NCBI GenBank assembly: GCA_002427745.1
Contig: DIYF01000055.1
Location: 1 to 64,000, forward strand
Direction: 5' to 3'
DNA length: 64,000 bases
Source: Roseivirga sp. UBA6061
GTDB taxonomy: Bacteria; Bacteroidota; Bacteroidia; Cytophagales; Cyclobacteriaceae
Positions 51,414 through 59,901 of this stretch are shown here, piece by piece. The notes beneath the pieces are model-generated. The model did not search any database. It was given only the letters and a program-made list of their open reading frames with translations, and had not been told where the DNA came from. The position numbers and the translations under genes were made by a program. Position 1 is the stretch's first letter. Every line of letters begins with the position of its first letter.

Positions 51414-53819
51414 ATGCTCAGGAACTACTTCAAGGTCGCCATCAGAACCCTGCTCAGAAACAGAGGTTATGCTGCCATTAATATCTTCGGACTCGCCCTG
51501 GGCATTGCCGGAGCTACCATGCTGATGATGTATGTCAGCAATGAGCTCTCTTTTGATAAACAGCATCGCGATGCAGCTATTACCTATCGGCTGATTACTG
51601 AACCAGGCGATGGGGATTCGCGGTCATACGCAGCCAATTTCACACCTCTTGCCAGCGTATTGGAAGAGGAAGTTCCGGAGGTAGAGGAGGTAATGAGTAT
51701 CTACCAAAACCGCAGCCAGATTAACTTCCGGATGGGCGATCAGCGAATTACTGAAGAGAGCTGGTATATGGCCGATCAAAACTTCTTTGAGTTTTTCGAT
51801 TTTGAATTGATACAGGGAGACAAAGCGTCTGTATTAGCTTCGCCTAAATCAATTGTTTTATCAGAGGCGCTCGCGCATAAATATTTTGGAGATAAGGATC
51901 CGGTCGGACAGCTGATAGATGAGTTTGACTGGGGTGAACTGAAGGTTACCGGGGTATTTAAAGATATACCGGAGAATTCACATCTGCAGTTTGACCTGAT
52001 CATTGACAGGCACTTCAGAAATGACGAAATGTGGCTGGAGCAAATGGCGGATTGGGAGAGGCCCCGGGCTCATACTTATGTGAAAGTAAGTGCTGCGGAT
52101 GGAGTAAAGGCGCTGGAGTCAAAAATGCCGTCTCTGCTTGAGAAGCATATTGGCGAAAGGTCAGCCACAACGGCTATTGGGTTCCAAAAGCTTACCAACA
52201 TTCATTTTGGCTCTGAAGCCATAGAGTTAGGGCTTGATGATAACAAGGGGAGTGCAAGTGACATGTATATCTTCAGTTCCATTGCCCTTTTTCTTTTGGT
52301 GATTGCGGCTGTTAATTATACAAACCTGGCTACCAGCAAGGCAATCTTCCGGTCGAAGGAAATCGGGGTAAGAAAGGTAGTAGGGGCCCATAAAAGTCAA
52401 CTGGCCATTCAGTTTCTGGCTGAATCAGTAGTGATTACCTTCATGGCGCTTGTTTTAGCGATCGGTCTCATCGACCTCACCTTGCCTTACTTCAATGGCA
52501 TTACCGGCCGCTCATTTCAAATGGATATCGCAAGTATAGGAGAGTTTTTGCCTATCCTCTTACTGACAGCCCTGGTTGTGGGACTTTTTTCGGGTATCTA
52601 CCCGGCCTTTTTTGTTACCAGGTTCCAGCCTGCCAAAGTATTGAAAGGAACGGCCACTTCAGAAGGTAAAGCCTCCCTGAAGCGTTTCCTGGTCGTATTG
52701 CAGTTCGGTTTATCCATTGTGATGATTATCGCCACCCTGGTGATTTCCGGACAAATGGACTATATCAGAAAATCTGACCCGGGTTTTACTACCGAGGGGG
52801 TACTGGTGGTGGATATTAACAGTGCCTATTCCCGCAGGGATTTTAAACAGGTAAAAACGGCCTTTGAAGCTATTCCGGGTGTGAAAAAAGCAGCCGCAGC
52901 GAGCCGTGTTCCGGGAGAGTGGAAGCGGATCAATGAGGTGGAGCTTACTACAAGCCTTGAAGGCGAATTGTTGAATCCTGTTCAGTCATTCTACATGAGC
53001 TTTGATGCAGATGTTCAGGAGGTCTTCAATTTTGAGCTTGAGGATGGAAATTATTTTTCCGGAGATGATGCTGCAGATTCGGCTAAGGTATTGCTGAATG
53101 CCACAGCCGTCAAAACTCTGGGCCTGGAAAACCCCTTAGGGAGTATGGTGCGCGTAAAAAGAACTGAAGAGCGCACGATTAATGCACAGGTCATCGGGGT
53201 AGTAGAAGATTTTAAATTTGAGTCATTTCACTCCAACATCGCCCCGCTCGTAATTGGTAGCTGGAATAATGGCATCCGGTCAATTGACTATTATGCGCTG
53301 AAGCTTGAAACAAAGGAATTGGCCGGAATTATTGAGGAAGTAACGGAGGTGCACAATCGTTTTGACCCGGCCACCACGATAGAGTTTAATTTTCTGGACA
53401 CGCAGCTGGAAAGAAAGTATGCTGCCGAAAAACGAGCCAATAGTATTTTCAGGGCAGGGGCGGGCTTGAGTATTTTGGTGGCCTGCCTGGGTCTGTTTGG
53501 ACTGGCATCTTTTACCGTACAGCGGAGAACCAAAGAGCTGGGCATACGCAAGGTGTTGGGAGCCAGCCATTGGAATATCTTTTATCTGCTTTCCTCTTCT
53601 TTCACAAAGCTGATTTTTATTGCACTGCTGGTGGCCGTCCCGGTGGCTTATCTGCTTATGAATAACTGGTTGAACAGCTTTGCCTATCGCATGCCTTTAG
53701 GGGCGGATAAGTTTATCCTGGCCGGGCTTTCTACCATTATACTGGCTGTATTGACCATCAGCTATCTGTCTGTCAAGGCTGTACTTACTAACCCGGTAGA
53801 TTCTTTACGCAGCGAATAA
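51414..53819 (+). CDS. MacB/FtsX-type ABC transporter permease 5 of 5
   Basis: An 801-residue permease closely related to permease 4. Start MLRNYFKVAIRTLLRNRG. Loops KAIFRSKEIGVRKVVGAHK and FTVQRRTKELGIRKVLGAS, periplasmic NATAVKTLGLENPLGSMVR. It lies 78 bp behind permease 4 but an intrinsic terminator fills most of this gap, so its expression must rest on read-through, antitermination or a promoter upstream of the hairpin. Immediately after its stop begins the structured tandem repeat array. Confidence 0.93.
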   Translation: MLRNYFKVAIRTLLRNRGYAAINIFGLALGIAGATMLMMYVSNELSFDKQHRDAAITYRLITEPGDGDSRSYAANFTPLASVLEEEVPEVEEVMSIYQNRSQINFRMGDQRITEESWYMADQNFFEFFDFELIQGDKASVLASPKSIVLSEALAHKYFGDKDPVGQLIDEFDWGELKVTGVFKDIPENSHLQFDLIIDRHFRNDEMWLEQMADWERPRAHTYVKVSAADGVKALESKMPSLLEKHIGERSATTAIGFQKLTNIHFGSEAIELGLDDNKGSASDMYIFSSIALFLLVIAAVNYTNLATSKAIFRSKEIGVRKVVGAHKSQLAIQFLAESVVITFMALVLAIGLIDLTLPYFNGITGRSFQMDIASIGEFLPILLLTALVVGLFSGIYPAFFVTRFQPAKVLKGTATSEGKASLKRFLVVLQFGLSIVMIIATLVISGQMDYIRKSDPGFTTEGVLVVDINSAYSRRDFKQVKTAFEAIPGVKKAAAASRVPGEWKRINEVELTTSLEGELLNPVQSFYMSFDADVQEVFNFELEDGNYFSGDDAADSAKVLLNATAVKTLGLENPLGSMVRVKRTEERTINAQVIGVVEDFKFESFHSNIAPLVIGSWNNGIRSIDYYALKLETKELAGIIEEVTEVHNRFDPATTIEFNFLDTQLERKYAAEKRANSIFRAGAGLSILVACLGLFGLASFTVQRRTKELGIRKVLGASHWNIFYLLSSSFTKLIFIALLVAVPVAYLLMNNWLNSFAYRMPLGADKFILAGLSTIILAVLTISYLSVKAVLTNPVDSLRSE

Positions 53820-53831
53820 GTACCAAACCTC

Positions 53832-54080
53832 CACATTCAGTCCCTCGGTTTTACCGAGGGACGGGAAAACGAATCTGAATGGGCACCGTCCTTTGCGGAT
53901 TCCATCAGGATCAGCCAGTGCAGGTGATGGTTTATCAGTTTTTAACTGCAATTACAAGGGGCGGTATCCCTCAGCCTCTCTGGCTCTTATGGAACAAACC
54001 ACCCCGGCCACTACCTGACGTTATCTGTTTCGGTTAGTCGCGTTGGCCACCCCTCCTTAGAAGGGAGGGGAAGGATCATG
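53832..54080. repeat. Structured tandem repeat, copy 1 (about 249 bp)
   Basis: First and most diverged copy. Hairpin H1: GTCCCTCGGT (53840-53849) with ACCGAGGGAC (53853-53862), loop TTT. Long-range arms GGGCACCGTCCTTT (53881-53894) and AAGGGGCGGTATCCC (53956-53970). Hairpin H3: CCCCTCCTT (54050-54058) with AGGGAGGGG (54062-54070). Begins 12 bp after the permease 5 stop. No coding capacity visible. Confidence 0.9.
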
Positions 54081-54326
54081 CTCACTCAGTCGCTTGGTTT
54101 TACCGAGTGATGGGAAAACGAATCTGCATGGACACCGTCCTTTGAGAATTCCATGGGAATAGGATGATGAAGAGGGTGGTATATGGGTTTTAACTGCAAT
54201 CATAAGGGACGGTGTCCTTCAGCTTCCCTGACTTATGTAACAAACCATCCCGGCCACTACCTGAAGTTATCTGTTTCGGTTAGTCGTGTTGGCCACCCCT
54301 CCTTAGCAAGGAGGGGAAGGGTCATC
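54081..54326. repeat. Structured tandem repeat, copy 2 (about 246 bp)
   Basis: H1 is TCGCTTGGT (54090-54098) with ACCGAGTGA (54102-54110). Long-range arms GGACACCGTCCTTT (54130-54143) and AAGGGACGGTGTCC (54204-54217) pair almost perfectly around a 60-base interior. H3 is CCCCTCCTT (54296-54304) with AAGGAGGGG (54308-54316), perfect. Bases that differ from copy 1 in the stems mostly keep pairing. Confidence 0.9.
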
Positions 54327-54466
54327 CTCACTCAGTCGCTTGGTTTTACCGAGTGATGGGAATGAATTCGAATGGACACCGTCCTTTGAGGATTCCATGG
54401 GAATAGGATGATGAAGAGAGGATGGTATATCGGTTATTAATTGCCATCATAAGGGACGGTGTCCCT
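54327..54466. repeat. Structured tandem repeat, copy 3 (truncated, about 140 bp)
   Basis: Holds H1 (54336-54356) and both long-range arms (54374-54387 and 54451-54464) but stops right after the second arm; the CCCCTCC hairpin part is lacking. Very close to copy 2, so the last duplication is the more recent. The following 103 bp to the GH5 3' end (54467-54569) show no further repeat or gene. Confidence 0.88.
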
Positions 54467-54569
54467 GAGAAAATCGTCCGGCTTTTGCCACCTGGCCCAT
54501 CTTCAGGAGCGCGGTTGCTGTAGAACATGGTAAGGGTGCAGGAAGCAGCCAGGTTAAGAAGGCACGAAC

Positions 54570-55778
54570 CTAATTTCCGGATGCGGAGACAATGGTGGTG
54601 GCAATTTGCTCGAAATCCCATTGCATGCTATGTCGGTTGTATAACCTGAACATGCCGCCATCATCCCAGACAATGGTCAGAAGATCGTTTTCTGCGGCTA
54701 CCCGCGCATAGAACTCAGCATAATCCAGCCGGTTTTCAATGGAGTTATCTTCAATAGATCCCCATTCTCCCAGGATGACAGGACGACTTCTGTCAACGAT
54801 CCATTCTTGTCTGATTCTTTCCAGTTCGTTTCTGAGTGCACTTTTATCTGCATCAGATCCCCATGTCACAGAGGCTTGCCCGGCAAAAGGCCATGGGAAA
54901 TAACTGTGTAAGGAGATAATGATTTTCGGATCATCATTTGGTATAACGAGCTCATCCATGGCTGCGGGAACCGTGCTGGCAGCCCAGGTAGGGATCATAA
55001 TATGCCGTTTCTCATTATTGGCCCCGGTGGCGCGTATGGCATCAACGGCCACTTTGTTAAATTCATTGATATAGCTTCTTCCTTCAGGCGTTCCACCGGT
55101 CCATTCTTCGGGAATACCTTCCAGCCGGGGCTCATTGAGCGTTTCAAAAATGAGTGAGTCGTTGTAATCAATGAAATAGGTCGCTACCTGAGTCCAGAGG
55201 CTGTTCAGTCTGGATTTGGTCTCTTCTGCACTTTGACTCTCAGGCCTTACCCATTCATTGTCATGATGCACATTGATGATGACATGCATTTTGTTTTGGA
55301 AACCATAATCGACCACATTTTTTACCTGTTCGAGGTAAGAGGCTTCAATCTGGTAGGGAGCGGTATCATCCTGATTGAAACCCCAGGTAACAGGCACTCG
55401 GAGCGTTGTGAACCCCATGTCCCGTACTGCATCAATAATGGGTTTTGAGGGAAGGGGATTTCCCCATAAAGTCTTGTTGCGGGAAGTAACGTCAAAGCTG
55501 TTCCCCAGATTCCAGCCAACCCCCATTTCATCTACCAGATCAAAAGAACTGATATCTCTGGCCTCTGATATTCCGGGAGCGATCAGTCCACTTCCTGTGC
55601 CGGGGTTGGGGTCAGGGTCAGGAGCAGGGGTTGACGGATCATCCATATCATCTCCGTTGCAATTAGAGAACATCAGAACGATCAACAGACTTAGTACACT
55701 AAGCGTGATTTGCAGCGCTGAATTGATCTTGTTGAAGAAGCAGTTTCGATTAAGCATACGCCAATCTAAGAGTCGCAT
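54570..55778 (-). CDS. GH5-family endoglucanase lipoprotein
   Basis: A 402-residue GH5 hydrolase. The N-terminus has a signal with Cys near residue 40 (VLMFSNC), so lipoprotein, then an Asp/Pro linker (PSTPAPDPDPNPGTGSG). The GH5 barrel starts at ~80: MGVGWNLGNSFDVT, LRVPVTWGFNQDD, VIINVHHDNEW, acid/base Glu in FETLNEPRLEG, SLHSYFPWPF and nucleophile Glu in VILGEWGSIED. It likely cleaves beta-1,4-glucan or a related beta-glucan or mannan at the surface. A second possible start is the ATG 21 bp in (55757). It has no locus neighbours; it reads leftward into the repeat array. Its leader contains a large inverted repeat. Confidence 0.92.
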   Translation of the reverse strand: MRLLDWRMLNRNCFFNKINSALQITLSVLSLLIVLMFSNCNGDDMDDPSTPAPDPDPNPGTGSGLIAPGISEARDISSFDLVDEMGVGWNLGNSFDVTSRNKTLWGNPLPSKPIIDAVRDMGFTTLRVPVTWGFNQDDTAPYQIEASYLEQVKNVVDYGFQNKMHVIINVHHDNEWVRPESQSAEETKSRLNSLWTQVATYFIDYNDSLIFETLNEPRLEGIPEEWTGGTPEGRSYINEFNKVAVDAIRATGANNEKRHIMIPTWAASTVPAAMDELVIPNDDPKIIISLHSYFPWPFAGQASVTWGSDADKSALRNELERIRQEWIVDRSRPVILGEWGSIEDNSIENRLDYAEFYARVAAENDLLTIVWDDGGMFRLYNRHSMQWDFEQIATTIVSASGN

Positions 55779-55872
55779 GGTTTTGGTTCAAGCATTGGTC
55801 AAAAAGATGATCTGATAGATGATGAACTTGCTCATTTTGTATTAGTCTTGTCCTCAAATGTTGTATTGATAT

Positions 55873-55919
55873 CCGGCCTGAGAAACGGATTTTGCTCTGC
55901 GATCCCTGTGTCAGGCCGG
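55873..55919 (-). promoter_or_regulatory. Leader inverted repeat upstream of GH5
   Basis: CCGGCCTGA (55873-55881) and TCAGGCCGG (55911-55919) are perfect 9-bp inverted copies around a 29-base loop, 95 bp upstream of the GH5 start. CTGCGA (55897-55902) and TCGCAG (55920-55925) form a second, overlapping and mutually exclusive pairing. This could be an operator or an alternative RNA structure in the GH5 leader. Confidence 0.4.
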
Positions 55920-56010
55920 TCGCAGGGTTTCACATAGTGATGGATATGCAGATAAGGGAGCATGTGAAGTATGTGAGCGACTGGGAAACGGGTCAGTCAG
56001 AATTTGCGGC

Positions 56011-56436
56011 TTACTTACCGGTCTCTCTTCCTGCTTCTCTCACGGTAGCAACTTCTTCCGGAGATATAAAAGGCCCTTCATTTCCCCAGGCATTACGCAC
56101 ATAATTAAGCACATCACTCAATTCCTGATCTGTCCATTCAATAGCAGGCATGGCGCGGTCATATTCTACATCGTTCACGGTGATCTTTCCTTTCAGTCCG
56201 AAGAGCACCACTTCGATACCGTTCTTTTTGTTTTTCAACAGATAGTCAGAGTTGGCCAGAGGAGGGGAAAGCTTCTTTTTGGTAAAACCACTACCATCAG
56301 GTTTGTGGCAACCTGCGCATAAGCCGTTGTATAGCTTTTCACCTCTGAGTTTGCTGGCTGCCAGGGCTTTGTCTTGTTGGGGAGTGAAGGCTATGGCAAG
56401 GCATAGTATGCTGAATAGAACGCTAATTTTTTTCAT
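56011..56436 (-). CDS. Periplasmic class I c-type cytochrome
   Basis: A 141-residue exported monohaem cytochrome c. Signal peptide to about KALA, haem site CAGCH near residue 40 (NGLCAGCHKPDGSG), sixth ligand Met in AMPAIEWTDQELSDVLNYVR, and a usual C-terminal helix. It transfers electrons in the periplasm. It is 9 bp behind the SMP-30-like gene on the same strand, suggesting an operon in which the propeller protein may be an oxidoreductase partner or sugar-acid enzyme. The C-terminus is longer and more charged than in minimal cytochromes. Confidence 0.9.
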   Translation of the reverse strand: MKKISVLFSILCLAIAFTPQQDKALAASKLRGEKLYNGLCAGCHKPDGSGFTKKKLSPPLANSDYLLKNKKNGIEVVLFGLKGKITVNDVEYDRAMPAIEWTDQELSDVLNYVRNAWGNEGPFISPEEVATVREAGRETGK

Positions 56437-56445
56437 GAAACTGGC

Positions 56446-57450
56446 TTATTTTGATACACTTACTTTAAGAATTATCGGCTCGTACATCCTTTTCATAGGG
56501 AACAGGGAACCATCTTGATTGAAATTGTCGAACTGGGCATTGGCGATATAGTAGAGCTCACTGCCTACTAAAACTCCCGTGGTAGGGCGGTTCATCATGG
56601 GGTGAGCTCTTTCCAGCACCCGGGCTTCTTCAAAGCCTGAACCTTCATCATTGAGCATAAGTTGAATCACCTGTCTGGTATCCGACTGTACTCCGATCAG
56701 GGACCATCTGTAGTAATAAAGACCGTCAATACTGTCCTGACCGCTGAGGCTGACATCCCCTGGGGCGGCTAAGCGGGTGAAGTGTTTACTTTCCAGGTTA
56801 AGCTTTGAGATTCCCGCTGAATGAGCGATAAAGAGGTCCTTACCATTATCAGCCAGCGTCAGGCCATTGGGGAAGCGTATGTCTGAATCTGAGGCAAAGA
56901 TCTTGAGCTTATCAGAGGCTGCACTAATCTTATAAATCCGGGATTCGCTGAACATATGCGTGGCATAAACATCTCCGTTCCCGGCTATGACCAGATCATT
57001 GAAAAAATGAGCCTCACCGGCTTTGTCAATGACATACTTTTGAATCAGTTCACCATTGTCGAGATTGAATTTGAAAATGCCGGCTGGTCGCCCTTCTTTA
57101 TCATCTTTTCGGTTGTAACCAACCAGGTTGTCTCCACCAGAGCTACAGAGCCAGAGATGTCTGCGCTGACTGTCGGTTTTCATACCAATAACCATCCAGA
57201 GACCATGGTCAGCTCCTGTGATAAAGTCATGTTGCTTTCCATATTTATCTACCCTGATCACCTTTCCTTTGCGTGTGCTCCCTACAAAAAACGATGCTGT
57301 CTGAGTATCGTAGGCCACACTTTCAGGGAGCAGATCTTTCTCGGGAATAGTAAAAGCAATCAGACTGTTGTTAACAGATTCCTGTGCGAAGCCGGATGGG
57401 ACGGAGAACAGGAGAGAGGCGAACAGGGCCAGTATCCTCGGTACATTCAT
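56446..57450 (-). CDS. Secreted SMP-30/gluconolactonase-like beta-propeller
   Basis: A 334-residue exported protein (signal peptide to PSGFAQ) with a six-bladed propeller of SMP-30/strictosidine synthase type: DLLPESVAYDTQTASFFVGS, FFNDLVIAGNGDVYATH, FPNGLTLADNGKDLFIAH, DGLYYYRWSLIG and a terminal YYIANAQFD. Conserved Glu, Asn and Asp of these segments could hold a divalent metal, as in gluconolactonase. It is coupled to a cytochrome c gene 9 bp downstream, so redox chemistry on a sugar or lactone in the periplasm is plausible; substrate unknown. Confidence 0.82.
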   Translation of the reverse strand: MNVPRILALFASLLFSVPSGFAQESVNNSLIAFTIPEKDLLPESVAYDTQTASFFVGSTRKGKVIRVDKYGKQHDFITGADHGLWMVIGMKTDSQRRHLWLCSSGGDNLVGYNRKDDKEGRPAGIFKFNLDNGELIQKYVIDKAGEAHFFNDLVIAGNGDVYATHMFSESRIYKISAASDKLKIFASDSDIRFPNGLTLADNGKDLFIAHSAGISKLNLESKHFTRLAAPGDVSLSGQDSIDGLYYYRWSLIGVQSDTRQVIQLMLNDEGSGFEEARVLERAHPMMNRPTTGVLVGSELYYIANAQFDNFNQDGSLFPMKRMYEPIILKVSVSK

Positions 57451-57699
57451 AATGGGGTGTTTGCCTGAATGTACGGTGGAGTATAAAGGAGTATTCCGCT
57501 ATTATCCCAGTCTTATCAATACTTATGCGAATACAGTTAAATGACTTTTTTATCGATGAACGACAGGCTGGCAAGCAGTATGGCAAAAGACCCAATTGGG
57601 AGATGACGCATCTTTCCAATTCATAGGAGAGGAAAGGAGTTTAAAGGTTTTTATGAGGGGTGATCCTGATTCGCCCAGGAGGTATAACTGAATGCAGGG

Positions 57700-58656
57700 T
57701 TATTCCAGTAAATCTCTTCTGATCATAAACGAAAAATGCTCAAACTCGAAGTGCAGGGCATCGTCTGAAACATGATCGCTTTCTCCGCTACTCACTGGCT
57801 CCTTTCTTCCGGACAATACTTCATCAAAGGCAGCTACTAACTCAGTAAGCCTATTTGGAGAAGCTATGGGAGTATTGTGTGCAGGAAATACCGAAGTGAG
57901 TTTAGCGGCCAGTTGCCCAAGCCGGCCAATGCTTTGTCGGTAGATATTGAGATCTGTCTCCGGGTCAAACAGCCAGATGGGGGCTTCATAAAAAGTATCA
58001 CCCGTCCAGAGATAACCATTCGCTTCATCCAGCAGCGCAATGGCATCAGGGGTATGTCCCGGGACAGTGATTACCCTGAGCGTTCGCTTACCTAAATCTA
58101 TCAAACTGCCATCTTCGATAAACTGTGATATATCAAAGGGCTTGATGCGATAAGCAGCCGTGTCTGCTTCTGTCAGGTGGTTGAGGCAAATTGCCTCGGC
58201 AGTCACTTCGTGCGCCACCGTGGAGTGGGGCATACCATGATCTGCTCTGTTTTGGGTATAAGGCAGTTTCATGGCCAGAACTCTGTCGAATTCATGATTG
58301 CCCCCCATATGATCATAATGTGTATGTGAGTTGAGTACTGTCACCGGCAAATCTGTAAGTTCCTCAACCAGGCTGGCGATTGAGGACAGTCCCATGCCGG
58401 TATCAAAGAGAAGCGCTTTCTCTGCGCCAATAATCAGATAAGAGATCACCTCCTGGAAATTATAGGGCTCTGCAATGGCAAAAACGCCTTGGCCCACCTC
58501 GTATACCTTAAACCAGTCCTGCGAAGTAGAAACTTCCTTAAGCGTTGCAAATTGTGCCCTCATGGGTTGATCGCACCAAGAGCTTGCCTGTCGCCCGGAG
58601 CCTGGAGAGCACTGTAAGAGCAGCAGTACAAAGGGAATCCATAAATGCTTTATCAC
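57700..58656 (-). CDS. Lipoprotein metallo-beta-lactamase-fold hydrolase
   Basis: A 318-residue MBL-fold hydrolase. Zinc motif HTHYDHMGG near residue 111, then VPGHTPDAIALL and TGDTFYE supply the further His and Asp ligands, and VFPAHNTP the last His. N-terminus LLLLQCSPG may be a lipobox (Cys16). Family members hydrolyse lactones, thioesters or similar; the plan fits lactonase/thioesterase-like MBL, not beta-lactamase with certainty. Stands alone, 249 bp from the propeller gene. Confidence 0.88.
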   Translation of the reverse strand: MIKHLWIPFVLLLLQCSPGSGRQASSWCDQPMRAQFATLKEVSTSQDWFKVYEVGQGVFAIAEPYNFQEVISYLIIGAEKALLFDTGMGLSSIASLVEELTDLPVTVLNSHTHYDHMGGNHEFDRVLAMKLPYTQNRADHGMPHSTVAHEVTAEAICLNHLTEADTAAYRIKPFDISQFIEDGSLIDLGKRTLRVITVPGHTPDAIALLDEANGYLWTGDTFYEAPIWLFDPETDLNIYRQSIGRLGQLAAKLTSVFPAHNTPIASPNRLTELVAAFDEVLSGRKEPVSSGESDHVSDDALHFEFEHFSFMIRRDLLE

Positions 58657-58712
58657 AGACTCAAATTGATCAAGAGTGTGGACAAAAACAACGAAGAGTT
58701 ACATAAAGGAAG

Positions 58713-59363
58713 CTACTGTCCACCTATCCAGACGGTACCCTGATGATAGCCAAAGACTTCGAAGGTCTCTCCCGCAGAGTTCTGTTGTTCAAATTTCCTT
58801 AGTGGCTTCTTCATAAGGTTATCAAGCCACTGTTTTTGCCACTGATAGTCCTCAAGAGACGCATAATCTTCAGGCTCCCCAAGCTCTGCCTGTGTGAACT
58901 GGAACTCATCCCAATGATAGTCCCAATTGAAACGAGCCATTTGATCTGCCAGCTTACCATAGTGAGAGGGGATAAGCATTTTGGCTTGCTCGGGTTGGTA
59001 AAAGGTGGTCTCGTAGAAGTTCATATCGCTGCGGATAGCACAGACTACTTGAGAACGAGAGAAGAAGGGATCAAACAGCCAGATTTTCAGATAATAAGGT
59101 TCTCCCATTTCTTCCAGCGTAGATTTCCAACTGTTGTGAATATCGATCAGTCCCTGAAGTATTCTCTTTTTGGTTTCACCGCCTGGTTGGGCAATTTCAC
59201 TGTTTGTCACGGAAATACCACTCCAGGGATGTACCCATATTTTCACATAATCCCTTTCGCGGGATTGCAGATAGTTCAGGTCCAAAGACATACACCTTTC
59301 TACCCAGTTGTCTATATCTTTCCACTTTTTGCGGTGGCCTCTGATTTTTCGGATTCTGGTCAT
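58713..59363 (-). CDS. Conserved hypothetical soluble protein
   Basis: About 216 residues from the ATG at 59363 (MTRIRKIRGHRKKWKDID); another ATG lies 48 bp upstream (59411). No signal peptide or membrane segment. Rich in aromatic and charged residues; recognisable blocks are YVKIWVHPWSGISVTNSEI, EPYYLKIWLFDPFFSRSQVV and FNWDYHWDEFQF. The two YxKIW segments are similar in form, hinting at an internal duplication of a strand-turn unit. I do not recognise the family. It is separate from the preceding gene and 56 bp from the MBL gene. Confidence 0.6.
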   Translation of the reverse strand: MTRIRKIRGHRKKWKDIDNWVERCMSLDLNYLQSRERDYVKIWVHPWSGISVTNSEIAQPGGETKKRILQGLIDIHNSWKSTLEEMGEPYYLKIWLFDPFFSRSQVVCAIRSDMNFYETTFYQPEQAKMLIPSHYGKLADQMARFNWDYHWDEFQFTQAELGEPEDYASLEDYQWQKQWLDNLMKKPLRKFEQQNSAGETFEVFGYHQGTVWIGGQ

Positions 59364-59429
59364 GTGTTCATGCTTTTCCCTGAATGCATCCCTGCCTCTT
59401 GCTGAGTACAATTCCTTTCATCTCCCTAC

Positions 59430-59870
59430 TCACTGCTTCTTGTTTGAAATGATACTCATAGAGTCAATACTTGCTGCCAGCGTCAATTTCCTGACTGTCT
59501 GATTTTCAAGGTATTCGATTATGAAAACACCCCTATCCGGGTTCTTCAGCCATTCTTTGAAAACTGGCTTGAAAAGAGGACCAACCTCGAAAAGGTTTTG
59601 CTCAGGTGCTTCATCGTATTCCGTTACGGCAACAAGAAGGTTTTGAGTGATTTCTCCGTTGGCGAAACCAGCACTGCCCGAGCTGTTGTCTGCGGTATAA
59701 ACTCTTATTGAAATTTCCTTCGTCCGGGTTTCACCAATCAACCGGATGTTATTGAGCAGGGCTACCAATGTTTCATTTTTGACCTCTGCGATTTTGGGAT
59801 TGGTCTGTGCCATCGCCTGGGACAAAGAAAGAAACAGAAGGATAAAAAGAATGCTTGCTCTGACCTGCAT
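59430..59870 (-). CDS. Hypothetical secreted protein
   Basis: About 146 residues from the ATG at 59870 (MQVRASILFILLFLSLS), with a good signal peptide ending AMAQ. An ATG at 59936 would overlap the DUF1801 gene and add non-signal residues. The mature part has no recognised domain (KNETLVALLNNIRLIGETRT, GPLFKPVFKEWLKNPDRG, NQTVRKLTLAAS). It may be cotranscribed with the DUF1801 gene (31 bp). Confidence 0.6.
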   Translation of the reverse strand: MQVRASILFILLFLSLSQAMAQTNPKIAEVKNETLVALLNNIRLIGETRTKEISIRVYTADNSSGSAGFANGEITQNLLVAVTEYDEAPEQNLFEVGPLFKPVFKEWLKNPDRGVFIIEYLENQTVRKLTLAASIDSMSIISNKKQ

Positions 59871-59901
59871 TACAGATATTGGCGTTTGATGAACAAATTG
59901 G

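Noticed and set aside
53832..54466. CRISPR array
   Set aside because: Units are ~246 bp long, contiguous, without spacers, and no cas genes are near.
54346..54621. Open frame across repeat copy 3 and the GH5 end
   Set aside because: It runs through structured repeat DNA and the 3' end of GH5 in another frame, with no protein-like composition.
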